Below are positions 24,901 to 32,886 of a DNA stretch of 40,333 bases, piece by piece. The stretch spans positions 1 to 40,333 of the forward strand of contig CAYPJO010000009.1 of assembly GCA_964411065.1 (NCBI GenBank), written 5' to 3'. The translations under genes and the position numbers were made by a program. The notes beneath the pieces were generated by a model. The model saw nothing but the letters and a program-made list of their open reading frames with translations. It was not told where the DNA came from and did not search any database. The first letter of the stretch is position 1. Each line of letters opens with the position of its first letter. The stretch comes from DYHD01 sp964411065. Lineage in GTDB: Bacteria > Nitrospirota > Thermodesulfovibrionia > Thermodesulfovibrionales > Dissulfurispiraceae.

Positions 24901-25195
24901 TTTGCACTTAAGAAAGAACGGTATAAATGTAGAAATAGTAAATAAATTAACCGAGGGTAGGCCTCATATAATTGATATGATTAAAAATGGGCAAATTAAC
25001 TTTATAATAAATACTCCAGAAAGCTGGCAGTCTCAAAAAGACTCACTATATATAAGAAGAAGCGCAATCAATTACAAAATCCCTTATACAACAACTGTCT
25101 CTGGAGCGAAGGCTATCGTTAAGGCTATTGAGAAATTACAGAAAAAAGCTTTAAAGGTAAAATCGATCCAAGAGTACCATAACATAAACAAATAG
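21938..25195 (+). CDS. carB: Carbamoyl-phosphate synthase large subunit
   Basis: Makes carbamoyl phosphate from bicarbonate, ammonia (from glutamine through CarA) and two ATP, for pyrimidines and arginine. The 1085-aa length is standard, with two homologous halves. The first carboxyphosphate ATP-grasp unit (about 1-400) has GSGPIIIGQACEFDYSG, ending in EMNPRVSRSSALASKATG. A connecting oligomerisation region follows. The second ATP-grasp unit (about 560-940) has GSGPNRIGQGIEFDY and EVNPRASRT. The allosteric MGS-like domain (about 945-1075) includes ATRGTA. No carA lies beside it in this window, so the pair is split here. The Shine-Dalgarno is weak (AAGGG). Confidence 0.97.
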   Translation: MPKRTDIKKILLIGSGPIIIGQACEFDYSGTQACKALKEEGFELVLVNSNPATIMTDPEMADSTYIEPLTKEILELIIKKERPDALLPTMGGQTALNLAVQLSESGILDKYKVELIGAKLSAIKKAEDRELFKQSMLKIGLDVPRSKTVTSLKTGLEVIDYIGFPAILRPAFTLGGTGGGIAYNIEEYKEMLEKALKLSLAQQVLVEESVLGWKEYELEVVRDIKDNVIIICSIENFDPMGIHTGDSITVAPAQTLTDKEYQRMRDAAIAIIREIGVETGGSNIQFAVNPENGHMVVIEMNPRVSRSSALASKATGFPIARIAAKLAIGYTLDELSNDITKETPASFEPTIDYVVTKIPRFTFEKFPDADSTLTTQMKSIGEVMAIGRTFKESLQKALRSLETGSYGFERIDASIEEIRSKLKTPNAERIWYVAQAFRKGLQIEEIYSLSRIDRWFLYNIQQIIELEKVIHLNSSNLFNQPDLLREAKEYGFSDKKIAELTQKDEKEIREIRKKLGITPVYKLVDTCAAEFKAFTPYFYSTYEKPFYRIENSKVSDFKITENEAIPTNRKKIIILGSGPNRIGQGIEFDYCCVQGLIALKEIGYETIMVNCNPETVSTDYDISDRLYFEPLTLEDVLNIVELEKPEGLIVQFGGQTPLKLAVPLEKEGVRILGTSSDSIDRAEDRKRFKELLDKLNLKQPANDTAMSIEEAVEVANRIGYPIVVRPSYVLGGRAMEIVYNQSMLIDYMKKATAVSPEHPILIDKYLTDAIEVDVDIISDGKDSIIGGIMEHIEEAGIHSGDSACSLPPYTLQPHIIEKIKEQTKAIAKELNIIGLMNVQLAVKEEEIYILEVNPRASRTIPYVSKTIGVPLIKYAAKIIAGKTLKDLGLTKEISISHVAVKEAVFPFDKFSGVDVILGPEMKSTGEVMGIDEDFCLAYAKAQMASNNYIPTFGTIFISVRDNDKDSITHIAKRLSDLDFRLVATRGTALHLRKNGINVEIVNKLTEGRPHIIDMIKNGQINFIINTPESWQSQKDSLYIRRSAINYKIPYTTTVSGAKAIVKAIEKLQKKALKVKSIQEYHNINK

Positions 25196-25226
25196 AAATA
25201 TATTGAAGGGGTAGCTCATAACTAAA

Positions 25227-25360
25227 TTGATTTCATTTATACTATTAATTTCCTCAGGATTTTCTGTTGGATGTACCTCAATCACGGACAGAACTGTAGG
25301 AGAGCACATTGATGTGCTACCATTGTCACTTTAGTATTTTTGGAAGTCGCTTCTTGACTT
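25227..25360 (+). pseudogene. Frameshifted remnant of a small BON-type lipoprotein gene
   Basis: A TTG at 25227 opens a 35-codon frame: hydrophobic LISFILLISSGFSVGC, resembling a lipoprotein signal with cysteine, then TSITDRTVGEHID. At that point a shift of one base continues as CATIVTLVFLEVAS before a stop. Joined, this resembles the start of small periplasmic BON-domain proteins (pattern GCxxxTxxTxGExIDDATITTxVK). An AAGGGG precedes the frame. The call depends on remembered family pattern and is tentative. Confidence 0.35.
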
Positions 25361-25727
25361 GAGCTTTTAATCTATAATTAAATGTCAAAAATTAAATGTC
25401 AAAGCGTCTTTTATCGTTGTAGTTTCTTTAAGTCTTAATTTTCAAATATTCTAAAAGCATGTGTTATGGGTATTTTTGTATCGACCCCCATTTTGGCTTA
25501 AACCTTGTGTTATATAAAATTAGAGTATTTTTTGGGTTTTTATCTTGATCGTATAATTTTTCTCTATCTTAAATATTAATATCGGCTTTTGAAATATTAA
25601 ACCTGCTTTTTTAATTTATTGCTCATATGATACCACCTAATAATTCTTTACAGCTGAAATACTGCAAGTTAAAAGGATGTAACTGGTGTATAACTTCTTT
25701 TTTCATTAATTGATAATCTAGAAATAT
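25361..25727. other. Intergenic stretch before the HAD operon's 3' end
   Basis: AT-rich. An 11-base direct duplication, AATTAAATGTC, occurs near 25377 and 25391. On the minus strand an AGGTGG precedes an ATG at 25629, but the frame stops after nine codons (MSNKLKKQV), possibly a truncated gene start. Nothing else recognised. Confidence 0.35.
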
Positions 25728-26231
25728 TTATTTAAGGGCTTCCCAGCGTTGCTCTGTGGTGGGGTAAATCCTCAGAATCTCTTGTTTTTGTATTTCAAAT
25801 TGTTCTGAATTCCAGGAGGGAAGTTTTTTGATCTTTTCAATTGCCGCTTTAAAAAAATTCTTAAAGCTATTGGCTGTTAGAATTGATTTTTCTATTGTCT
25901 GTGAGTCGCCATAAAGATGGAAAGCAATATCTGGTTGGGTTGCGATCAAATCAAAAGCAAATTTTCCTCTCTCACCTTCGGAATAATAGTTCCAAAAAAC
26001 TTCATATATGTGTGGTAGATCACCGCTTATTTGAAACATAGTTAATAATATGCCGGTGTTGTTGAGCACAAAAAGTCTTGCTCTTATGGTGATCTTTGAA
26101 CTTGTAAGTTTTTCAATAAAAGATGTCTCCTCTCTAATAAGAAAGTCTATTCTTAGGTCAGGTCTATTTGTTAAGGCATACAAAGCTGTTCTTGGCGGAG
26201 AAGAAGTGATAAGTTTTTCAGCATTTTTCAT
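25728..26231 (-). CDS. Hypothetical 167-aa protein, third gene of a three-gene operon
   Basis: Not recognised. A soluble alpha/beta protein without signal peptide or membrane helix. It has a clear internal layout: N-terminal basic segment, a central hydrophobic strand (LFVLNNTGILLTMFQISG), an aromatic stretch (YEVFWNYYSEGERGKFAF), and a C-terminal helix ending in a charged tail. The start lies 4 bases after the stop of the HAD gene, so the two are co-translated. A role linked to the phosphatase is likely but unknown. Confidence 0.7.
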   Translation of the reverse strand: MKNAEKLITSSPPRTALYALTNRPDLRIDFLIREETSFIEKLTSSKITIRARLFVLNNTGILLTMFQISGDLPHIYEVFWNYYSEGERGKFAFDLIATQPDIAFHLYGDSQTIEKSILTANSFKNFFKAAIEKIKKLPSWNSEQFEIQKQEILRIYPTTEQRWEALK

Positions 26232-26235
26232 TGCT

Positions 26236-26883
26236 CTAAAGTAGTTCTTTGAAGTCCCTTATATATGGGAATTCAGTTTGAGGATTATCCTGTTTTTTTG
26301 AATTTGCCTTTATTTTTAGTAATAAATATTTTATACCAAAATCCTTAGCAGTTCTCAAGATTTCGGGAGTATCATCTATAAAAAGAGTCTTTTCTCTATT
26401 AAACTCGATTATCTTCTCTATCTCTTTCCAAAACTGAAGTAATTCCTTAGGATAACCTATCTCAAAGGATGTTATGCATCTATCAAAATACTTGCCGAGA
26501 TCTGTTTTTTTCATTTTTAAATCGAGAACTTTGTAATGGGCATTAGTTATAAGATATAGACTTTTTTTTTGAGATTTGAGCTTCTGTAAGAATTCTTCAA
26601 CATGAGGATGTACCTCTATAAGGTGTTTTATCTGTTCCTTTAGAGCTGGAATGTCTAAATCTAAATCTCTTGACCAGAAATCTATATCTGTCCAGTTGAG
26701 GGTTCTCTCTTGAGATTTGTATCTTTTGAAAAGCTCTTTTTTAGCTTTTTTAAAGGTTATGTTATGTTTTTCAGCATACTTTTGTGGCACTAAATGTTCC
26801 CAAAAATAGTCATCGAAATACTTGTCCAGTAGAGTCCCATCCATGTCAAGAAGCACAAAATCAATTTCTTCAAAGGGAATCAT
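26236..26883 (-). CDS. HAD-family phosphatase, YrfG-like (nucleotidase type)
   Basis: Hydrolyses a phosphate ester; E. coli YrfG, the closest pattern I recall, acts on GMP and IMP. The 215-aa protein has HAD motif I DMDGTLLD (13-20), motif II threonine in LITNAH, a conserved lysine in GYPKELLQF, and motif IV FIDDTPEIL. The cap region after motif I (YFDDYFWEHLVPQKYAEKH) is the one typical of YrfG-like enzymes. Its ATG overlaps the stop of the upstream gene by 4 bases, and the next gene begins 4 bases after its own stop. Confidence 0.85.
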   Translation of the reverse strand: MIPFEEIDFVLLDMDGTLLDKYFDDYFWEHLVPQKYAEKHNITFKKAKKELFKRYKSQERTLNWTDIDFWSRDLDLDIPALKEQIKHLIEVHPHVEEFLQKLKSQKKSLYLITNAHYKVLDLKMKKTDLGKYFDRCITSFEIGYPKELLQFWKEIEKIIEFNREKTLFIDDTPEILRTAKDFGIKYLLLKIKANSKKQDNPQTEFPYIRDFKELL

Positions 26884-27440
26884 TCTTCAACCTCTCCATA
26901 CCAAGATAAATCGAGGTAATTGAAAGTTTTGTCATAAATGAAACTAAGAAGGTCTCGATGTTCTTTAAAAATGTCGTCTATGTAATCTAAATCAAGTTCT
27001 TCTTCAATATTTATTTCATAGGTATAAATCAATTCATACTCATATAGAATATTAAAAGGTGAGAATGCCTTTTTAATAACAAGAATAGGTTCTATGTCAG
27101 GAAACTCCTCTTCTATTTCTCTGACAAGACCGTCCATATCTGGATATCCTTTAAGAGAGGGGAAATCTATAGTAAATGTGAGCTCTGTAGTTGCTGGATA
27201 TAGCGAGTCTGTTTCTTGTAAATCGTCTTCGTAAAGACTGATTTCTGTCTGAGATACATCATAAATGAAAGATGCAGTAGATTGATAAAAATGGGAAAAA
27301 TCGCGGTCAGGCAGTGAGAAAAAAAGTTTAGTTTCCCTTTCTAAGGAGAATTGTTCTATAAAAACCTGCATGTTCTGAAAATCTAAAAACTTCTTAGCAG
27401 ATTCAGCAAACTTCATTTGCAGTTCTTCGAACCTTATCAC
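26880..27440 (-). CDS. Hypothetical 186-aa acidic protein, first gene of the operon
   Basis: Not recognised. A soluble, acidic protein rich in aromatic residues, with no signal peptide. It has an alternating strand pattern (KLFFSLPDRDFSHFY, ELTFTIDFPS, ILYEYELIYTYEINIEEE) that suggests an antiparallel sheet. The start is GTG at 27440 with GGAGG at 27445-27449. It overlaps the HAD gene by 4 bases and is transcribed divergently from the SDR gene, with only 37 bases between start codons, so the two promoters must overlap. Confidence 0.75.
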   Translation of the reverse strand: MIRFEELQMKFAESAKKFLDFQNMQVFIEQFSLERETKLFFSLPDRDFSHFYQSTASFIYDVSQTEISLYEDDLQETDSLYPATTELTFTIDFPSLKGYPDMDGLVREIEEEFPDIEPILVIKKAFSPFNILYEYELIYTYEINIEEELDLDYIDDIFKEHRDLLSFIYDKTFNYLDLSWYGEVEE

Positions 27441-27477
27441 TTTGCCTCCAATTTCTAAAAATGTGATAAATTATAAC

Positions 27478-28203
27478 ATGAAAGTAACAGGTATTGATAA
27501 CGTTGCCTTGGTTACAGGAGGAAGTGGTGGGTTAGGAGGAGAGATCGTATCAGCTCTCATTAAAGAGCAATTTAAGGTGGTAATCAATTATTTTCAAAAT
27601 GAGCCTTCTATACCTACTATAAATTTTTCATATCCTGGGCAAATTTTAAAGATAAAGGCAGATATAAGTAGCTATCTCGATGTTCAGCAGATGGTAGATA
27701 GTATATCTAAGCTTTTTGGTAAAGTTGATCTAATTATAAATAATGCTGGCATTACAAGAGATTCAATACTGATTAAACAGAAGGAGGAAGATTGGGATCT
27801 TGTTATAGATATTAATCTTAAAGGAACTTTTAACATCATTAAAGCATTTGCTCCCTTAATGGAAAGGGGCGGACATATAATAAACATCTCATCTTATTCA
27901 GGGATCAAAGGCAAAGCAGGACAGTCAGCTTATAGCGCCTCCAAGGCTGGTATAATAGCATTAACGAAGGTAGCCGCATTGGAGCTCAGTGAATATAATA
28001 TAAAAGTTAATGCTATTATACCAGGCTATTTACCTATAGGTATGGGAGCAAGAGCAAAGATGGCAATAGAAGATGCGAGAAATTTGAGCATTCTTAAAAG
28101 ACTTTCAGATCCTCGAGAGGTTATAAATTTTATTCTTTTTCTTATTAAGACTGAGAATATAACGGGACAGATATTCTGTATCGAAAGTAGAATAGTCTAT
28201 TGA
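27478..28203 (+). CDS. Short-chain dehydrogenase/reductase, FabG-like
   Basis: NAD(P)H-dependent oxidoreductase related to 3-oxoacyl-ACP reductase. The 241-aa protein has the Rossmann motif TGGSGGLG (13-20), NNAG (88-91), catalytic serine in ISSYSG (about 138-139) and YxxxK at 152 and 156, and the C-terminal NITGQIF. The substrate could be a fatty-acid intermediate or another ketone; no fatty-acid genes are nearby, so fabG itself is not claimed. The ATG at 27478 has no Shine-Dalgarno, and an AT-rich block lies directly upstream, so a leaderless message is possible. Confidence 0.85.
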   Translation: MKVTGIDNVALVTGGSGGLGGEIVSALIKEQFKVVINYFQNEPSIPTINFSYPGQILKIKADISSYLDVQQMVDSISKLFGKVDLIINNAGITRDSILIKQKEEDWDLVIDINLKGTFNIIKAFAPLMERGGHIINISSYSGIKGKAGQSAYSASKAGIIALTKVAALELSEYNIKVNAIIPGYLPIGMGARAKMAIEDARNLSILKRLSDPREVINFILFLIKTENITGQIFCIESRIVY

Positions 28204-28344
28204 AAAATTAAACACTATTAAAAGATTCTTCAAGAATTAATGAGAAATCTCGCTCTTGAAGTTTACAATCGAAGAGCTTAAAAATTTAGAATAAAAAAGC
28301 TTTAAATTTGACAAGTTTTTTAATTTTAAGTTATTTTATATTTT

Positions 28345-28418
<74 letters not shown>

Positions 28419-28429
28419 CTTTTTTATCT

Positions 28430-28794
28430 TTTTTACTTTAGTCTTTTTTTTAGATATTTAAATCCACCATTTTAGGCAATTTTTATATTAAGGTTAGATC
28501 AATAAAAAACTTATTTTTAGTCCCTTCTGTACCAATATGTATTTTTGTTATTTCTTCAGTATATTTTTGACCAATTTGTACTCCATCTCTGGTCAGTAGC
28601 GATTACTTATTAGAGCTTAGTAGTTAACTTCTCTTTGATCTCGAGCTGAAAGATAATAAAGAAGAAGCACTTTAATAGTCCAAAATCTTAATTTAAAAGA
28701 TAAAATTCGACGTTTCCTGTAATTTTGTTTAGATCAGCTAATAGAGCATAGTAAAAGACTCTTTAAAGTCTCAAAGGTCTGGAAAGATTGCTAA
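28430..28794. other. Intergenic stretch between tRNA-fMet and lysS
   Basis: No ORF, RNA gene or repeat recognised apart from the T-rich tail of the tRNA gene. AT-rich. Confidence 0.4.
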
Positions 28795-28824
28795 TTGATT
28801 CTTAGTTCTTAGAATGTTTATAAT
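28795..28824 (+). promoter_or_regulatory. Predicted lysS promoter giving a near-leaderless message
   Basis: TTGATT (28795-28800) and TATAAT (28819-28824) with an 18-base spacer. The -10 ends 12 bases before the ATG, so transcription would begin about 5 or 6 bases before it, leaving no room for a Shine-Dalgarno. Confidence 0.5.
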
Positions 28825-28836
28825 TAACATCACTTT

Positions 28837-30309
28837 ATGGAAGACACTAATATTTTAGTCGAACAGAGATATAAGAAGCTCGAAGAGTTGCGTCAAATAG
28901 GTATAGATCCCTACGGAGGACAATTTATACCTGATTCAAAAATTGTAGATTTAATCAATAAGTTCAAAGGAATTTCTCAAGAAGTTCTTGAGAATGAAAT
29001 GACTAATGTCAAGATTGCAGGAAGAATAATAGCTTTTAGAGATTTCGGTAAAGCTGTTTTCGCTCATCTCCAGGATTATACCTCTAAGATGCAGATTTAC
29101 CTCAGAAGAGATATATTAAAGGAGAAATTTCAGCTTTTGAAGAAGCTCGATATCGGTGATATCATTGGAGTTACAGGTAGGCTTTTTAGAACAAAAACTA
29201 ATGAACTGACAGTAGAAGTAAGTGATTTTTTTATTTTAAGTAAGTCTCTTAGACCATTGCCAGAGAAATGGCATGGACTTAGAGATATAGAGATCCGGTA
29301 TAGGCAGAGATATTTGGATTTGATTGTCAATCCTGAAGTGAGAGAGATTTTCATAAAGAGAAGTGCAATTATAAAAGCGATTAGGGACTTTTTAGAACAA
29401 AATGACTTCATAGAAGTAGAAACTCCGATGATGCATCAAATCCCAGGTGGGGCTGCTGCTAAGCCTTTCTTAACTCATCATAATGCTCTTGGCATAGATC
29501 TATATCTTAGAATTGCACCAGAGCTTTACCTTAAGAGACTTTTAGTAGCTGGTTATGAGAGAGTTTTCGAGCTTAATAAAAATTTCCGTAACGAGGGTAT
29601 ATCTACTCGTCATAATCCAGAGTTTACAATGCTGGAGTTTTATATTGCTTATAGAGACTATAACTTTTTAATGACTTTTACGGAGGAGCTTTTTACTAAT
29701 GTTTCAACTAAAGTCTTAGGTACACTGAAGATACCTTATGGTGAACATATAATTGATTTAACTCCCCCTTGGAGACGGTTGAAGATGATGGATGCTTTAT
29801 TAGAGAAAGGACTTCCTGAAAATATTATCTCAGATGAGAAAGCTCTCTTAAAATGGGCTAAAAATAACGGAATTAATATAGATAATCTTACCTCACCACC
29901 AAAGATATTAGATGAGATTTTTAAAGAGCTCATAGAACCCGAATTAGTCCAGCCGACTTTTGTAATCGATTATCCCGTTGAACTCTCTCCACTGGCTAAA
30001 AAGAAGCAGGATGACCCTAAATTTGTTGAAAGGTTCGAACTTTTCATTTCTGGCAGAGAGATAGCTAATGCTTTTTCAGAACTAAATGATCCGATAGATC
30101 AAAGAGAAAGATTTTTGAGGCAGGCCGAAGCAAGAAGGTTAGGTGATGAAGAAGCTCACTGGATGGATGAAGATTTCATAAGAGCTCTTGAATATGGTAT
30201 GCCTCCGGCAGCCGGCGAAGGCATAGGTATAGATAGATTGGTAATGCTTTTTACTAATTCACAATCCATTAGAGATGTTATCCTTTTCCCTCAACTAAAG
30301 CCTGAATAA
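28837..30309 (+). CDS. lysS: Lysyl-tRNA synthetase, class II
   Basis: Charges tRNA-Lys. The 490-aa protein has the N-terminal anticodon-binding OB fold (about 50-155: VKIAGRIIAFRDFGKAVFAHLQD) and the class II catalytic domain. This shows motif 1 (EVETPMMHQIPGGAAAKPF), motif 2 (FRNEGISTRHNPEFTMLE) and motif 3 (GIGIDRLVMLF) close to the C-terminus. No ribosome-binding site precedes the ATG. lolC starts 6 bases after the stop, so it begins a lysS-lolC-small ORF-lolD gene run. Confidence 0.97.
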   Translation: MEDTNILVEQRYKKLEELRQIGIDPYGGQFIPDSKIVDLINKFKGISQEVLENEMTNVKIAGRIIAFRDFGKAVFAHLQDYTSKMQIYLRRDILKEKFQLLKKLDIGDIIGVTGRLFRTKTNELTVEVSDFFILSKSLRPLPEKWHGLRDIEIRYRQRYLDLIVNPEVREIFIKRSAIIKAIRDFLEQNDFIEVETPMMHQIPGGAAAKPFLTHHNALGIDLYLRIAPELYLKRLLVAGYERVFELNKNFRNEGISTRHNPEFTMLEFYIAYRDYNFLMTFTEELFTNVSTKVLGTLKIPYGEHIIDLTPPWRRLKMMDALLEKGLPENIISDEKALLKWAKNNGINIDNLTSPPKILDEIFKELIEPELVQPTFVIDYPVELSPLAKKKQDDPKFVERFELFISGREIANAFSELNDPIDQRERFLRQAEARRLGDEEAHWMDEDFIRALEYGMPPAAGEGIGIDRLVMLFTNSQSIRDVILFPQLKPE

Positions 30310-30315
30310 CTATAG

Positions 30316-31542
30316 ATGATTCCCTATCAATTATTTATTGCTTTAAGATATTTAAAGTCGAAGAAGAAGAGTAGGAGCCTTTCTTTCAGTGTTGGTATAT
30401 CTATATGTGGTGTTGCAGTTGGAGTCATGGCTTTACTTGTCGTTTTGTCTGTAATGAGCGGCTTTCATGAGGACCTTCAAAAAAAGATTTTAGGGGTGAA
30501 TAGCCACGTGATTGTTCTCAATTATAAAGGTGTCATTGAAGACCACATCGCTATTTCTCAAAAGCTAAAGGATGAGCCTCGAGTAGTAGCTATGTCTCCT
30601 TTTGTAATGGGGCAGGTTATGGTATCCTATGGCAAAAAAGCTCATGGGGTGTTTTTAAGAGGGGTAGACATATCTTTAGAATCGAAAACTACCGATATCT
30701 TACAGTATTTGAAGAGCACAAATATTGAAAACTTCCAGCAAAAGCATGAGGCTCCTTGGATTATCTTGGGAAGAGAATTGGCTTTTACCTTAGGAGTCCT
30801 CACTGGTGATATAGTAAATATAATCTCTCCAATGGCTGAGGTTGGTCCCTTAGGGGTTTTACCTAAGACAAGACCTTTTAGAGTGGCTGGCATTTTTGAA
30901 GTAGGGATGTTTGAATATGATGCAAATTTAGTTATAACTGATATCAAAGCGGCTCAAGAGTTTTTTGGTTTGGGTAATAATGTTACTGGCATAGCCCTTA
31001 AAATAGACGATATATATAAGGCAATAGAAGTAAAAGAGTCTATTATTAAAAAACTCACTTTTCCTTATTATGCTAAAGATTGGATTCAGATGAACAAAAA
31101 CCTTTTCGCCGCTTTAAAGCTTGAAAAATTTGCAATGTTTATCATCCTTACTCTAATAGTGCTTGTGGCTTCTTTCAACATCGTTAGTACTCTCATGATG
31201 AATGTTATGGATAAGCAGAAAGAAATAGCTGTACTTAAAACAATGGGGGCTACAAATCGTGGTATAATGTTAATATTTATGATTCAGGGTATAGTTATTG
31301 GCGTGATCGGAACTATATTAGGGATAGTAGGCGGTTATACATTGGGGAAGCTTATAGACTCATATGAGATAATTAAACTTCCAGCCGATGTTTATTATCT
31401 TAGTAAACTGCCCGTTAAGATGAAGTTATTTGATTTCGTTGTGGTCTCTATTTCTGCCATCCTAATAAGTCTTATCTCGACTATTTACCCATCTTATCAG
31501 GCAGCAAAACTTCAACCCGTTGAATTATTGAGGTACGAGTGA
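30316..31542 (+). CDS. lolC: Lipoprotein-releasing ABC transporter permease LolC/LolE type
   Basis: Inner-membrane permease that extracts lipoproteins for transport to the outer membrane, working with LolD. The 408-aa protein has one N-terminal helix (about 22-45, ICGVAVGVMALLVVLSVMSGF), a large periplasmic domain, and three C-terminal helices (about 273-297, 320-342, 372-392) with the FtsX signature (LKTMGATNRGIMLIFMIQG). Only one permease gene is present, so the transporter is probably a homodimer, unlike the LolC/LolE pair of E. coli. It starts 6 bases after lysS and its stop overlaps the next start by one base. Confidence 0.94.
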   Translation: MIPYQLFIALRYLKSKKKSRSLSFSVGISICGVAVGVMALLVVLSVMSGFHEDLQKKILGVNSHVIVLNYKGVIEDHIAISQKLKDEPRVVAMSPFVMGQVMVSYGKKAHGVFLRGVDISLESKTTDILQYLKSTNIENFQQKHEAPWIILGRELAFTLGVLTGDIVNIISPMAEVGPLGVLPKTRPFRVAGIFEVGMFEYDANLVITDIKAAQEFFGLGNNVTGIALKIDDIYKAIEVKESIIKKLTFPYYAKDWIQMNKNLFAALKLEKFAMFIILTLIVLVASFNIVSTLMMNVMDKQKEIAVLKTMGATNRGIMLIFMIQGIVIGVIGTILGIVGGYTLGKLIDSYEIIKLPADVYYLSKLPVKMKLFDFVVVSISAILISLISTIYPSYQAAKLQPVELLRYE

Positions 31543-31790
31543 TGAAATTTATAAGAAATTTAATCTTATTAGGCTTTATTTTGTTTGTCATTTTTGTGGC
31601 TATAGCAATTAGTGGGGAAGGTGACAAGTTTAAATGGCTTGGCAAACAAATAGGAGGAGTAGCCTCTGTTGCTGGTGAAAAATTGGCTGAGGAAGCAAAT
31701 GTTTTAAGAATGAAGGCTCTTGAATACAAAAAGAAAATAGAAGGTCTAACTTTTCCCTCACCAGAGAAGGAGCCTGTTAAGAGCAAGTGA
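31542..31790 (+). CDS. Small single-helix membrane protein between lolC and lolD
   Basis: Not recognised. 82 aa: one N-terminal membrane helix (about 5-25, NLILLGFILFVIFVAIAIS), then a charged, helix-prone tail (VAGEKLAEEANVLRMKALEYKKKIEGL) that could form a coiled coil, and a short lysine-rich end. With the N-terminus inside, the tail would face the periplasm. It is coupled at both ends: TGATG with lolC and GTGA with lolD. That position suggests an accessory factor of the Lol system, but nothing in the sequence proves it. Confidence 0.8.
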   Translation: MKFIRNLILLGFILFVIFVAIAISGEGDKFKWLGKQIGGVASVAGEKLAEEANVLRMKALEYKKKIEGLTFPSPEKEPVKSK

Positions 31791-32497
31791 AGGAACTTAT
31801 ATGGGTAAAAGAGCTTCATAAATCTTTTTATACACCAGCGGGCGAATTGAAAGTTTTGAAAGGCGCCCAAGCTATATTTTATGAAGGCGAGATCGTAAGC
31901 ATCGTAGGTGTATCTGGTTCTGGTAAGAGCACCTTTCTCCATATAGTAGGGACTCTTGACGAACCCACAAGTGGTACCGTCCAATATAAACTAAGTGACT
32001 CTCCAGAGTGGTTTAATCCTTTCTCGTTGAATGATTCTGAATTAGCTTTATTTAGAAACAAAGAGATTGGTTTTATCTTTCAGTTTCATTATTTAATGCC
32101 TGAATTTAGTGCTCTTGAGAATGTTATGATGCCAGCCTTAATTTACTCTCAAAAGCAAAAGAATCTTACTATGGGAGTTTTTAAACAAAGAGCTGAAGAA
32201 CTTTTAGATAAACTTGGAATCTATCAGAGAAAGAATCATAAACCAGGAGAGCTTTCCGGCGGGGAACAACAAAGAGTTGCAGTTGCAAGGGCTCTAATGA
32301 TGAATCCAAGGGTTGTTCTCGCCGATGAACCTACCGGGAATTTAGATACTGCTACGGGCGAAGAACTTTTTAGATTAATAATGGATTTGAATGCTGAGAC
32401 AGGTATTACTTTTATAATAGTTACCCATAATACATCTCTTTCTTCCAAGTGTAATAGAATTTTAAGAATGAGCGATGGCAAACTTATGGAGGTATAA
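31787..32497 (+). CDS. lolD: Lipoprotein-releasing ABC transporter ATPase LolD
   Basis: Cytoplasmic ATPase that drives lipoprotein release with LolC. The 236-aa protein has Walker A GVSGSGKST (about 41-49), Q-loop FIFQFHYLMPEF, ABC signature LSGGEQQRVAVARAL (about 156), Walker B VVLADEP and the switch histidine in IVTHN. The sequence groups with the LolD/MacB class. The start codon is GTG, overlapping the stop of the small membrane protein gene by 3 bases, so translation is coupled and a Shine-Dalgarno is weak. Confidence 0.94.
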   Translation: MKELIWVKELHKSFYTPAGELKVLKGAQAIFYEGEIVSIVGVSGSGKSTFLHIVGTLDEPTSGTVQYKLSDSPEWFNPFSLNDSELALFRNKEIGFIFQFHYLMPEFSALENVMMPALIYSQKQKNLTMGVFKQRAEELLDKLGIYQRKNHKPGELSGGEQQRVAVARALMMNPRVVLADEPTGNLDTATGEELFRLIMDLNAETGITFIIVTHNTSLSSKCNRILRMSDGKLMEV

Positions 32498-32810
32498 AAG
32501 CAACCTTTTGAGATAAATCTGTTTTTTGATCTCTAATGAGTTTCCCACACAGCCTGTGCGGATTACATAAATACAGGTTATAATCTGGTTTATCTTTTTT
32601 AAAAAACTTTCTGAACCATAATAGATCATTACCAGCACACACTTTAAGAAATGAGATTTTCTTTTTTACTTTTTAAATCGATATTTTATGGAAGCATAGG
32701 ATGAAAGACTATTTTAATGAGCATTGTCTATGGGATCTTTTTTTTTAATAAAAGTAATAAAAGTTTTTGAAGGTATTTTATAGATAAAAATTGACACTTT
32801 TTGCAAAAAA
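32498..32810. other. Intergenic stretch after lolD
   Basis: No ORF recognised. A short hairpin, CCCACACAG with CTGTGCGG, lies near 32544-32562 without a following T-run. A TTGACA at 32791-32796 has no good -10 at the right distance. Confidence 0.35.
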
Positions 32811-32840
32811 TTCACTCTTCTAAAATGAAAGGGTTATAAT
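32811..32840 (+). promoter_or_regulatory. Possible trkA promoter
   Basis: TTCACT (32811-32816) and TATAAT (32835-32840) with an 18-base spacer lie about 46 bases before the trkA start. Confidence 0.35.
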
Positions 32841-32886
32841 AACTGAATTTTGGTAAATACTCTCAATTTAATTTGTTGGCTAAAAT

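Noticed and set aside
32791..32806. Possible sigma-54 promoter (TTGACACTTTTTGCA) before trkA
   Set aside because: It lacks the required GG at -24 and the spacing between the two elements is wrong.
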